8,492 nt of DNA, taken from an uncultured Clostridium sp. (GTDB taxonomy: Bacteria > Bacillota > Clostridia > Peptostreptococcales > Peptostreptococcaceae). The stretch is taken from positions 1 to 8,492 of the forward strand of contig UQCY01000080.1 in the NCBI GenBank assembly GCA_900539645.1, written 5' to 3'. Below, one piece after another: positions 1 through 5,433 of this stretch. A program made the position numbers and the translations under genes. A model generated the notes under the pieces. That model ran no database searches. It was not told the DNA's origin and saw only the letters and a program-made list of their open reading frames with translations. Numbering within the stretch: the first letter of the stretch is position 1; the number at the start of each line of letters is the position of its first letter.

Positions 1-45
1 TACTTGGGGCGAAGGCCCCTGGGAGAGTAGGACGTAGCCACGTAA
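1..45 (+). rRNA. rrf: 5S ribosomal RNA, 3' end (partial)
   Basis: The first 43-45 bases read as the 3' third of a bacterial 5S rRNA. A short hairpin (GGGGC at 6-10, GCCCC at 15-19, GAAG loop) is followed by the near-universal GGGAGAGTAGGACGT block at 21-35 and GCCACGT, the 3' strand of the terminal helix. Its 5' partner lies outside the window. The exact mature end (43 to 46) cannot be fixed. It marks the end of an rRNA operon transcribed rightward. The assignment rests on remembered 5S consensus, and the GAGAGTAGGACG core is very characteristic. Confidence 0.9.
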
Positions 46-46
46 T

Positions 47-55
47 CTTTTTTTT
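47..55 (+). terminator. T8 tract after 5S rRNA, possible rRNA terminator element
   Basis: Eight consecutive T residues (48-55) follow directly on the 5S 3' end. If the 5S terminal helix forms in the nascent RNA, this U tract could help stop rRNA transcription. No separate G+C-rich terminator hairpin follows in the next 200 bases, so this is the only classical terminator-like element at the end of the rRNA operon. Seen directly: the T tract. Inferred: its function. Confidence 0.35.
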
Positions 56-88
56 ATGCAAAAATAGCTCTTAAAAAAATTAAGTAGA

Positions 89-117
89 ATGTATATATAA
101 AATTATTATATATACAT
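89..117. repeat. Perfect 12-bp inverted repeat between rRNA and ABC operon
   Basis: ATGTATATATAA (89-100) and TTATATATACAT (106-117) are exact reverse complements around a 5-base spacer. Only one base pair is G-C, and no T run follows, so it is a poor intrinsic terminator. It lies about 60 bases upstream of the candidate -35 box of the ABC operon. A protein-binding site or an accidental A/T palindrome are both possible. Confidence 0.45.
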
Positions 118-160
118 ATTAAAAAATATTATAAGTAAATATTTAATATAGTATAGATTT

Positions 161-189
161 TTTACATAATAGATAATATAATTTAAAAT
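161..189 (+). promoter_or_regulatory. Candidate sigma-A promoter of the ABC transporter operon
   Basis: TTTACA at 161-166 (one mismatch to TTGACA) is followed by a 17-base spacer and TAAAAT at 184-189 (one mismatch to TATAAT). Transcription would start near 196, giving a leader of about 70 bases before the gene at 268. An exact TATAAT also occurs at 177-182 but has no good -35 partner. The region is almost pure A/T, so chance matches are a real risk. Confidence 0.5.
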
Positions 190-213
190 AGGAATATATA
201 TTATATAAAATCG

Positions 214-243
214 ATAAATTTGTTGCACAAAAATTGAATTTAT
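214..243 (+). promoter_or_regulatory. Imperfect dyad in the leader of the ABC operon
   Basis: ATAAATT (214-220) and AATTTAT (237-243) are inverted copies, and inside them TTTGT (219-223) and ACAAA (227-231) form a second inverted pair around TGC. The dyad lies between the predicted transcription start and the ribosome-binding site, where an operator or a weak leader hairpin could act. It matches no regulator or riboswitch consensus I know. The support is symmetry and position only. Confidence 0.25.
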
Positions 244-254
244 AAAATATTATT

Positions 255-261
255 GAGGAGG
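255..261 (+). promoter_or_regulatory. Ribosome-binding site that fixes the first gene's start
   Basis: GAGGAGG at 255-261 lies six bases before the ATG at 268. An in-frame TTG at 253 would extend the protein by five residues but overlaps this Shine-Dalgarno sequence and has none of its own. The ATG at 268 also starts exactly at a lipoprotein signal peptide (MKFAKKL...), so it is the chosen start. Confidence 0.85.
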
Positions 262-267
262 ATAAAA

Positions 268-1515
268 ATGAAATTTGCAAAAAAACTTTCGGCAATAGTT
301 TTATCAGCAGCTCTTTTATTAACAGGTTGTTCTTCTGGAGAAAACCAGAAAGAATCATCAAGAGAAGACAAATATACAAAAATGTCTTATGAAGAAGCAT
401 TAAAAGAAGCTGAAGGAACAACTGTAACATTCTATGGTTGGGGTGGATCTGATCAGACAAACAACTACATAGATAAATACATTGCTCCAAAATTAAAAAA
501 AGAACATAATATAACTGTTAAAAGAGTTGGTATGAATATAGATGAAATATTAAACAACCTTCAAAACAGTGTACAGGCTAACGAAGAAAAAGGTAATATA
601 GATGTTATATGGATAAATGGAGAAAACTTCTATACTGCCAAAGAAAATAACTTATTATTTGGACCATTTACAGAAAAACTTCCAAACTTTGAAAAATATG
701 TAAATGGTGATGCTGACGATACAAAACTAGACTTTGGATATCCTACTGATGGATACGAAGCACCATTTGGAAAAGCACAGGTTGTTATGGAATATAACTC
801 AGATAAAATAGGACCAATAAAAAATGCGGATGAATTATTAGAAGCTGCTAGAGCTAATCCTGGTAAATTTACATATCCAGCATTACCAGACTTTACAGGT
901 TCTGCATTTGTAAGAAATATAATATATGAAAAAGTAGGTTATGATAAATTAAAAGATATAGATCCAACTGATGAAGAGGCTGTAAGAGAAGCTATAAAAC
1001 CAGCTATGGACTATCTAAAAGAATTAAAACCATACCTTTGGAAAAAGGGTGAAACATATCCAACTGACTCAACTCAGCAGGATAATATGTTTGCAGATGG
1101 AAGCTTATACTTCAATGTAAGTTATAATCCAAACCATGCATCATCACTAATAAGTAATGGAACATACCCTGAATCAACAAAAACTTGTGTATTTGATAAA
1201 GGAACAATAGGAAATACTCATTTCCTAGCAATAGCTAAAAATGCTCCAAACAAAGCAGGTTCAATGGTAGTTATAAATGAAATACTAGGATTTGAATCTC
1301 AGATGGAAAAATACAAACCAGAAGTTTGGGGAGACTTACCAGTACTAGATAATGAAAAACTTTCTGAAGAACAGAAAGCTACATTAGACAGTGTAGAAAT
1401 AGGAACTGCTACATTACTTCAGAGTGAATTACTTTCAAAAAGACAGCCAGAACTACCATCAGCAATAGTTCCTGTAATAGAAAAAATATGGACTGAAGAA
1501 ATACCAGGTAAATAA
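268..1515 (+). CDS. YnjB-like ABC transporter substrate-binding lipoprotein
   Basis: This 415-residue extracytoplasmic solute-binding protein captures a small molecule outside the cell and delivers it to the permeases encoded next. The N-terminus is a lipoprotein signal: Lys-rich start, hydrophobic stretch 8-18, and lipobox LLTG with Cys at 21, which would be lipid-anchored. The mature protein carries blocks I recall from E. coli YnjB: TVTFYGWGG (52-60), DVIWINGENF (112-121), FTYPALPDFTGSAF (201-214), PYLW (255-258), SYNPNH (285-290), IGNTHF (314-319) and PEVWGDLPVL (351-360). The length is close to the roughly 390 residues of YnjB. It is first in a five-gene operon, 135 bases before permease 1 with a stable hairpin between them. 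Ten of its eleven Gln codons are CAG, unlike the permeases, consistent with higher expression. YnjBCD has been guessed to handle thiamine, but nothing here confirms a ligand. The YnjB assignment is from remembered sequence, not a search. Confidence 0.9.
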   Translation: MKFAKKLSAIVLSAALLLTGCSSGENQKESSREDKYTKMSYEEALKEAEGTTVTFYGWGGSDQTNNYIDKYIAPKLKKEHNITVKRVGMNIDEILNNLQNSVQANEEKGNIDVIWINGENFYTAKENNLLFGPFTEKLPNFEKYVNGDADDTKLDFGYPTDGYEAPFGKAQVVMEYNSDKIGPIKNADELLEAARANPGKFTYPALPDFTGSAFVRNIIYEKVGYDKLKDIDPTDEEAVREAIKPAMDYLKELKPYLWKKGETYPTDSTQQDNMFADGSLYFNVSYNPNHASSLISNGTYPESTKTCVFDKGTIGNTHFLAIAKNAPNKAGSMVVINEILGFESQMEKYKPEVWGDLPVLDNEKLSEEQKATLDSVEIGTATLLQSELLSKRQPELPSAIVPVIEKIWTEEIPGK

Positions 1516-1527
1516 TTATAAATTAAT
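1509..1527 (+). repeat. 19-bp direct repeat, copy 1
   Basis: TAAATAATTATAAATTAAT occurs here, overlapping the stop codon of the binding-protein gene, and again at 1617-1635, just before the ribosome site of permease 1. The copies are identical over 19 bases, 108 bases apart, and bracket the hairpin at 1557-1586. The sequence is all A/T. Confidence 0.6.
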
Positions 1528-1556
1528 GATAAAAAAATAGAATAATAAATAAAACT

Positions 1557-1586
1557 AAAGGATATTCGTTTTTTCGAATATCCTTT
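1557..1586 (+). promoter_or_regulatory. Perfect intra-operon hairpin after the binding-protein gene
   Basis: AAAGGATATTCG (1557-1568) and CGAATATCCTTT (1575-1586) pair perfectly over 12 bp with a T6 loop. The bases that follow (GTGCTATATTGG) are not a T tract, so full intrinsic termination is unlikely. Such structures between a binding-protein gene and permease genes often stabilise the upstream mRNA or cause partial termination, so that more binding protein than membrane complex is made. That role is inferred here. A tight terminator with an internal promoter for the permeases is the alternative. Confidence 0.7.
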
Positions 1587-1616
1587 GTGCTATATTGGAA
1601 AAAATAAATAAGAATA

Positions 1617-1635
1617 TAAATAATTATAAATTAAT
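1617..1635 (+). repeat. 19-bp direct repeat, copy 2
   Basis: Second copy of TAAATAATTATAAATTAAT, ending five bases before the GGAG ribosome site (1641-1644) of permease 1. It is identical to the copy at 1509-1527. Duplication, or excision/insertion of the 108-base hairpin-bearing segment, could produce this arrangement, but in such A/T-rich DNA the origin is uncertain. Confidence 0.6.
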
Positions 1636-1650
1636 AAATAGGAGAAAAGA

Positions 1651-2514
1651 ATGTCTAAAAAATCAAAATATAGACCATACTTGGAAACAATGCCAGTTGT
1701 AGCACTTCTATTATTTGTACTAGTATTTGGGATTTTAGGAGCTTTTGTACAAAGCTTGGGGTATTTTCCATTTATAGGTATGAAAGAAATAACATTAGAA
1801 TACTACACTAAAATATTTACAAATTCTAGTTTCTTAAAAAGTCTATCATTTACGTTATACATAAGTGCAATATCGTCGATAATAGCCGTTGTACTTGGAA
1901 TAATAATAGCTAGTTTGATAGTTTCTTTAAAATCTAAAAAAGAATATATATACAAAATTCCAATAGTAGTACCACACATAACAGTTGCTCTATTTGCAAT
2001 AACATTCTTATCGGACTCAGGATTTTTTGCGAGAATACTTTATAGCATGGGAGTAAAAAATGCACAAGAAATATTTTCAAATATACTATTTAGCTCAAAT
2101 GGAATCGGAATAATACTAGCATATATATGGAAAGAAACACCATATGTTATGCTGACATGCTTGGCAGTACTAAAAAGACTTAGTAGCAAACATGAAATGG
2201 CAGCAATAAACTTAGGTGCATCTAAATGGTACGCATTTAGAAAAGTAACACTTCCGATGCTACTACCTACAATACTATCTGTATTCACAATAATATTCTC
2301 GTTCTCGTTTGGATCATATGAAATACCAATGTTACTAGGGGCAACAGTACCAAAAGTAATAGCAGTTCAAGCATTTATCGAATACCAAAATCCTATGATG
2401 ACAAATAGACCATATGCTATGGCTATGAATATGGTAATAATAGCATTTTGTGTATTATTCGTACTATTATTCAATACAATTATCAAAAGAATTGTTATGA
2501 ATGAAAAAAATTAA
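1651..2514 (+). CDS. ABC transporter permease 1 (binding-protein-dependent, YnjC N-half-like)
   Basis: This 287-residue integral membrane protein forms one half of the translocation channel. Hydrophobic segments lie near residues 14-33, 66-92, 103-121, 150-172, 204-226 and 256-278, the six-helix pattern of the BPD_transp_1 superfamily. The cytoplasmic EAA loop that docks on the ATPase is clear at 182-206: EMAAINLGAS..., with the conserved Gly at 189 and the trailing LP...LP motif. GGAG at 1641-1644 sits six bases before the ATG. The gene is followed after 37 bases by a second permease, so the channel should be a heterodimer. In E. coli, as I recall, YnjC is a single protein of about 510 residues fusing both halves; here they are separate genes. 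Its partner genes suggest the YnjBCD type, but generic spermidine/iron/thiamine-type permeases look similar and the substrate cannot be read from it. Confidence 0.88.
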   Translation: MSKKSKYRPYLETMPVVALLLFVLVFGILGAFVQSLGYFPFIGMKEITLEYYTKIFTNSSFLKSLSFTLYISAISSIIAVVLGIIIASLIVSLKSKKEYIYKIPIVVPHITVALFAITFLSDSGFFARILYSMGVKNAQEIFSNILFSSNGIGIILAYIWKETPYVMLTCLAVLKRLSSKHEMAAINLGASKWYAFRKVTLPMLLPTILSVFTIIFSFSFGSYEIPMLLGATVPKVIAVQAFIEYQNPMMTNRPYAMAMNMVIIAFCVLFVLLFNTIIKRIVMNEKN

Positions 2515-2551
2515 AAAACTTTAGAATAAAGTATAAAAAAGGAGAAAAAAT

Positions 2552-3364
2552 ATGAATTGGAAAAAACTTACGATGAAGCTACTTCTAGCCTTATCTATAC
2601 TTTCTATTATAATTCCAATACTATCCATGATACTGTGGTCCTTTACAAATAATTACATATGGCCGGATATAATGCCTACAAACTTTGGAGTTAGAGGATG
2701 GGAATATGTAATACAAAACAGCGACAGAGTAATCCATACACTAAAAAACAGCATATTCATATCTCTAATGACTACAATAATAACAATAGCAATATCAATT
2801 CCATGTGCAAAAGCATTAGCATTTGAGAATTTTAAAGGTAAAAAATTTGTAGAAATGTTAGTATTCTCACCAGTGATAATACCACCAGTATCTATAGGAA
2901 TGGGACTAAACATAGAATTTATAAAAATGGGCCTTGCTGGAACGTACTTAGGGATAATACTAGTGAGTATAGTCCCTTGCATACCATATGCTGTAAATAT
3001 GATAAAAGATGTATTTTTAATAACTGGAAGAGGATACATAGATCAAGCATATACACTCGGTGCAAGCAAAAAAGATGTATTTCTAAAAATAGTTGCACCA
3101 ATGATAATGCCTGGAGTAATATCAGCTGCAATGATGTGTTACATTGTATCATTTAGCCAGTATTTCCTTGTATATTTAATAGGCGGTGGAAAAATAATCA
3201 CATTTACAATGGAAATGTTCCCATTCATACAATCAGGGGATAGAATGTTGGGATCTGTTTACGGATTGATATTCATAGCTAGTACAATAGTACTTCTTAT
3301 AGCTATGGAATATATAATGAAAAAAATGTACAAAAACGAGCTAGAAGATTATAAATATATCTAA
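2552..3364 (+). CDS. ABC transporter permease 2 (binding-protein-dependent, YnjC C-half-like)
   Basis: This 270-residue membrane protein is the second half of the channel. Hydrophobic segments lie near 9-31, 65-90, 102-120, 128-150, 184-210 and 235-256. The EAA-type loop is at 164-187 (DQAYTLGASKKDVF..., Gly170, ending AP..MP); Asp replaces the usual Glu at its first position, a common variation. AAGGAG at 2539-2544 lies seven bases before the ATG. It sits 37 bases after permease 1 and 60 bases before the ATPase gene with no terminator on either side, so all should share one transcript. Its codon use matches permease 1 (three of four Gln codons are CAA). The role as permease is firm; the substrate is unknown. 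Confidence 0.88.
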   Translation: MNWKKLTMKLLLALSILSIIIPILSMILWSFTNNYIWPDIMPTNFGVRGWEYVIQNSDRVIHTLKNSIFISLMTTIITIAISIPCAKALAFENFKGKKFVEMLVFSPVIIPPVSIGMGLNIEFIKMGLAGTYLGIILVSIVPCIPYAVNMIKDVFLITGRGYIDQAYTLGASKKDVFLKIVAPMIMPGVISAAMMCYIVSFSQYFLVYLIGGGKIITFTMEMFPFIQSGDRMLGSVYGLIFIASTIVLLIAMEYIMKKMYKNELEDYKYI

Positions 3365-3424
3365 AGTTATAATATAAAAATTAATCACAAAAGAATATAA
3401 ATATAGAAAATAGAGGAATAAAAT

Positions 3425-4441
3425 ATGTATAAACTTGAATTACAAAATATACAAAAAAAATTCTCTAATAAAAATGTATTAGATGGATTAAACTTACAAG
3501 TAAAAAAAGGTGAAAGAATAAGTATACTTGGCCCATCTGGATGTGGGAAAAGTACAACGCTTAGCATAATAGCGGGTCTAATTGATGATTTTGAGGGAAA
3601 AGTAATCTTAGATGGAGAGGACATAACATCAAAAGCCGCAAACAAAAGAAATATAGTTATTGTAAATCAGGAAAATCTACTATTCCCACATATGAATGTA
3701 TATGAAAACATAGCATTTGGACTTAGAGTTAGAAAAAAGAGCAAAGATGAAATAGATAAAAAAGTAAAAGATCTTTTATCTGACATAGGACTTGAAGGAT
3801 ATGAAAAGAAAAAAGTATCTATGATTTCTGGTGGGGAAAAGCAGAGAGTTGCACTTGCCAGAGCATTGGCAGTAGAGCCAGAAGTATTATTATTAGATGA
3901 AGCATATTCTAGCCTTGATACGAATCTTAGAGAAAGAATGAGGGAATTGACAATAGGACTTCAGAAAAAACATAATACAACTATGATTTTAGTTACTCAT
4001 GATAAAGAAGAAGCTATACTATTTAGTGATAGAATTGCCATAATGTTAAATGGAAAACTTGAGCAAATAGACTATCCAGAAGAAGTCTACACTAATCCTA
4101 AAACAAAAGCAGCAGCAAAATTTATGGTAGACGACAACTTTATTGAGATAGACGGAGCAACAATGCTTGTAAAACCTGAGGATATAGATATACACAAAGA
4201 AGCGAATGGACAAAGTGATTTTGAAAATGCTCTAAACAAATTTGTAAAAGAAAACATCGACCTAGCAGGTAAAGTATTTTCAGCAGAAGTTAAAAAAGTT
4301 GTATATTCAGGAACTAAAATGAAATATATTCTAAATGTAGGGGAAAGAACTCTAAAAGTAGACGACTTCGATATGAATAGATACGAAGTAGGAGATAAAA
4401 TAGGGATAGTAGTAAAGAAAACAAATATATATAGGGATTAG
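3425..4441 (+). CDS. ABC transporter ATP-binding protein with C-terminal regulatory extension
   Basis: This 338-residue cytoplasmic ATPase powers the transporter. Visible motifs: Walker A GPSGCGKST (36-44), Q-loop Gln82 followed by LLFPHM, signature ISGGEKQRVALARAL (134-148), Walker B VLLLDE (154-159) with catalytic Glu159, D-loop SSLD (162-165) and switch His192. The residue after the Walker B Glu is Ala160 rather than the usual Pro. Residues 1-235 are the nucleotide-binding domain. Residues from about 244 to the end look like a TOBE-type beta domain (MLVKPEDIDI near 247, then VVYSGTKMKYIL and VGDKIGIVV), as in the spermidine/maltose/iron ATPases. That makes it much longer than E. coli YnjD (about 217 residues as I recall). 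AGAGGA at 3412-3417 is the ribosome site. The gene after it starts eight bases downstream. Confidence 0.93.
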   Translation: MYKLELQNIQKKFSNKNVLDGLNLQVKKGERISILGPSGCGKSTTLSIIAGLIDDFEGKVILDGEDITSKAANKRNIVIVNQENLLFPHMNVYENIAFGLRVRKKSKDEIDKKVKDLLSDIGLEGYEKKKVSMISGGEKQRVALARALAVEPEVLLLDEAYSSLDTNLRERMRELTIGLQKKHNTTMILVTHDKEEAILFSDRIAIMLNGKLEQIDYPEEVYTNPKTKAAAKFMVDDNFIEIDGATMLVKPEDIDIHKEANGQSDFENALNKFVKENIDLAGKVFSAEVKKVVYSGTKMKYILNVGERTLKVDDFDMNRYEVGDKIGIVVKKTNIYRD

Positions 4442-4446
4442 GTGAT
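4440..4446 (+). promoter_or_regulatory. Ribosome-binding site overlapping the ATPase stop codon
   Basis: AGGTGAT at 4440-4446 serves the ATG at 4450, and its first two bases belong to the TAG stop (4439-4441) of the ATPase gene. This overlap suggests translational coupling and ties the hydrolase to the transporter as one functional unit. Confidence 0.7.
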
Positions 4447-4449
4447 ATT

Positions 4450-5355
4450 ATGAAAAAAGTTATTTACGATTGCGACAATACTATGGGCTTAGATAATAGA
4501 GATATCGACGATGGTCTAGCACTAGTTTACCTAGTTGAAAATAAGGATGTGGAACTTCTTGGTGTTTGCACAACTTATGCCAATGATTCTTTAGAATACG
4601 TTTATAAACAGACATTAGAGCTTGTAGAAGACCTAGGTATAAACTTAAATGTCTACAAAGGTAGAGGAAAATTTGAAATGAATGATTATACAGGATTTGG
4701 ATATAAAAGATTTGAAGACGACGGAAACTTTGAATCAAATGAAGCAGCAAAATTCATAGTAGAAATGGCGAACAAATATCCAAATGAAATAGATTTATTG
4801 GCAACTGGATCTATGCAGAATCTTTATGATGCCTATATGATAGATAATGAAATAGGAGAAAAATTAAACTCTGTAGTACTTATGGGTGGAATAACAGGCG
4901 ATTTATACTTTGGAGATAAGATAATGAAAGAACTGAATTTCTCTGTATGCCCTAAGGGAGCAGAAGTAGCTATTAAAAAATATAAAAATGTATCTATACT
5001 AACTGGAAATAGATGCATGGATGTAGAGTTTGGAACTAATGAGCTAGATAAGGTTAAAGCTTTAGGAAATAATATTAAAAATGAATTTATAATCAATAAG
5101 ATTGAAAAGTGGATGAGAGAGTTCAAAGAAAAATACAACTACGATTCTATAGTACTTTGGGACGTTATTGCTGCGATTTACTTAATGAATCCTGATATGT
5201 TTAGGGATGATTTTATGAGTGTTGTTTCTACAGAGGAAGATTTATTTGAGGGAAGACTTGTAGAAGGAGAGAGTGCAGCGAGAATAAATATTCCAGTGGT
5301 TTTAGATGATAAGAAGATAAATGACGAAATGATAAAAGTTGTATTTGAAAGATAA
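4450..5355 (+). CDS. Divergent nucleoside hydrolase (IUNH family)
   Basis: This 301-residue protein belongs to the inosine-uridine nucleoside hydrolases, Ca2+ enzymes that split the N-glycosidic bond of nucleosides into base and ribose. Family landmarks: an N-terminal Asp cluster (7-24), CTTYAN (40-45) with Asn45 matching the ribose-binding Asn, LLATG (116-120) giving the backbone-ligand Thr119, MGG (145-147), ELN (161-163) matching the ribose-binding Glu and Asn, and WD (237-238) with Asp238 as a calcium ligand. Two oddities stand out. The usual DxDPGxDD is expanded to DCDNTMGLDNRDIDD, and the position of the catalytic His before the final Asp (His241 of the Crithidia enzyme) is Trp237. The length matches the family (about 310). 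No signal peptide is present, so it acts in the cytoplasm. It is the last gene of the operon and presumably cleaves what the transporter imports. Family is confident; substrate is not. Residue matches are by eye against the remembered Crithidia sequence. Confidence 0.9.
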   Translation: MKKVIYDCDNTMGLDNRDIDDGLALVYLVENKDVELLGVCTTYANDSLEYVYKQTLELVEDLGINLNVYKGRGKFEMNDYTGFGYKRFEDDGNFESNEAAKFIVEMANKYPNEIDLLATGSMQNLYDAYMIDNEIGEKLNSVVLMGGITGDLYFGDKIMKELNFSVCPKGAEVAIKKYKNVSILTGNRCMDVEFGTNELDKVKALGNNIKNEFIINKIEKWMREFKEKYNYDSIVLWDVIAAIYLMNPDMFRDDFMSVVSTEEDLFEGRLVEGESAARINIPVVLDDKKINDEMIKVVFER

Positions 5356-5374
5356 TATAAAAATTTAGCAAAAC

Positions 5375-5423
5375 AAAAAGTGGGCAATGAGTAAAATATT
5401 ATACTCAGATACCCACTTTTTTT
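5375..5423. terminator. Bidirectional terminator between convergent genes
   Basis: AAAAAGTGGG (5375-5384) pairs with CCCACTTTTT (5412-5421). An inner stem, TGAGTA (5388-5393) with TACTCA (5402-5407), closes an eight-base loop. T7 (5417-5423) follows on the + strand, and the A tract at 5375-5379 gives a U tract on the minus strand. It can therefore end both the hydrolase operon and the aminotransferase gene, which stops at 5434. Confidence 0.85.
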
Positions 5424-5433
5424 ATTATCAAAA

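Noticed and set aside
253..267. TTG start giving a five-residue longer binding protein
   Set aside because: The TTG overlaps the Shine-Dalgarno GAGGAGG and lacks its own ribosome site. The ATG at 268 begins a textbook lipoprotein signal peptide.
190..267. TPP (thiamine) riboswitch expected if the operon imports thiamine
   Set aside because: No CTGAGA or other conserved TPP-riboswitch core is present in the leader, and the space from the predicted start to the ATG is only about 70 bases.
143..490. Minus-strand open frame over the first gene and its leader
   Set aside because: Low-complexity Leu/Ile/Tyr-rich product expected from A/T-rich DNA, antisense to a clear lipoprotein gene.
1509..1635. 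Complete insertion sequence or CRISPR unit from the paired repeats
   Set aside because: Only two copies, 108 bases apart, no transposase and no spacer series.
2518..2532. Small hairpin ACTTT/AAAGT between the permease genes
   Set aside because: Five A/T-rich base pairs without a T tract are too weak to support a regulatory call.
2653..3152. Minus-strand frames inside permease 2
   Set aside because: Hydrophobic shadow frames of a membrane-protein gene, without their own start signals.
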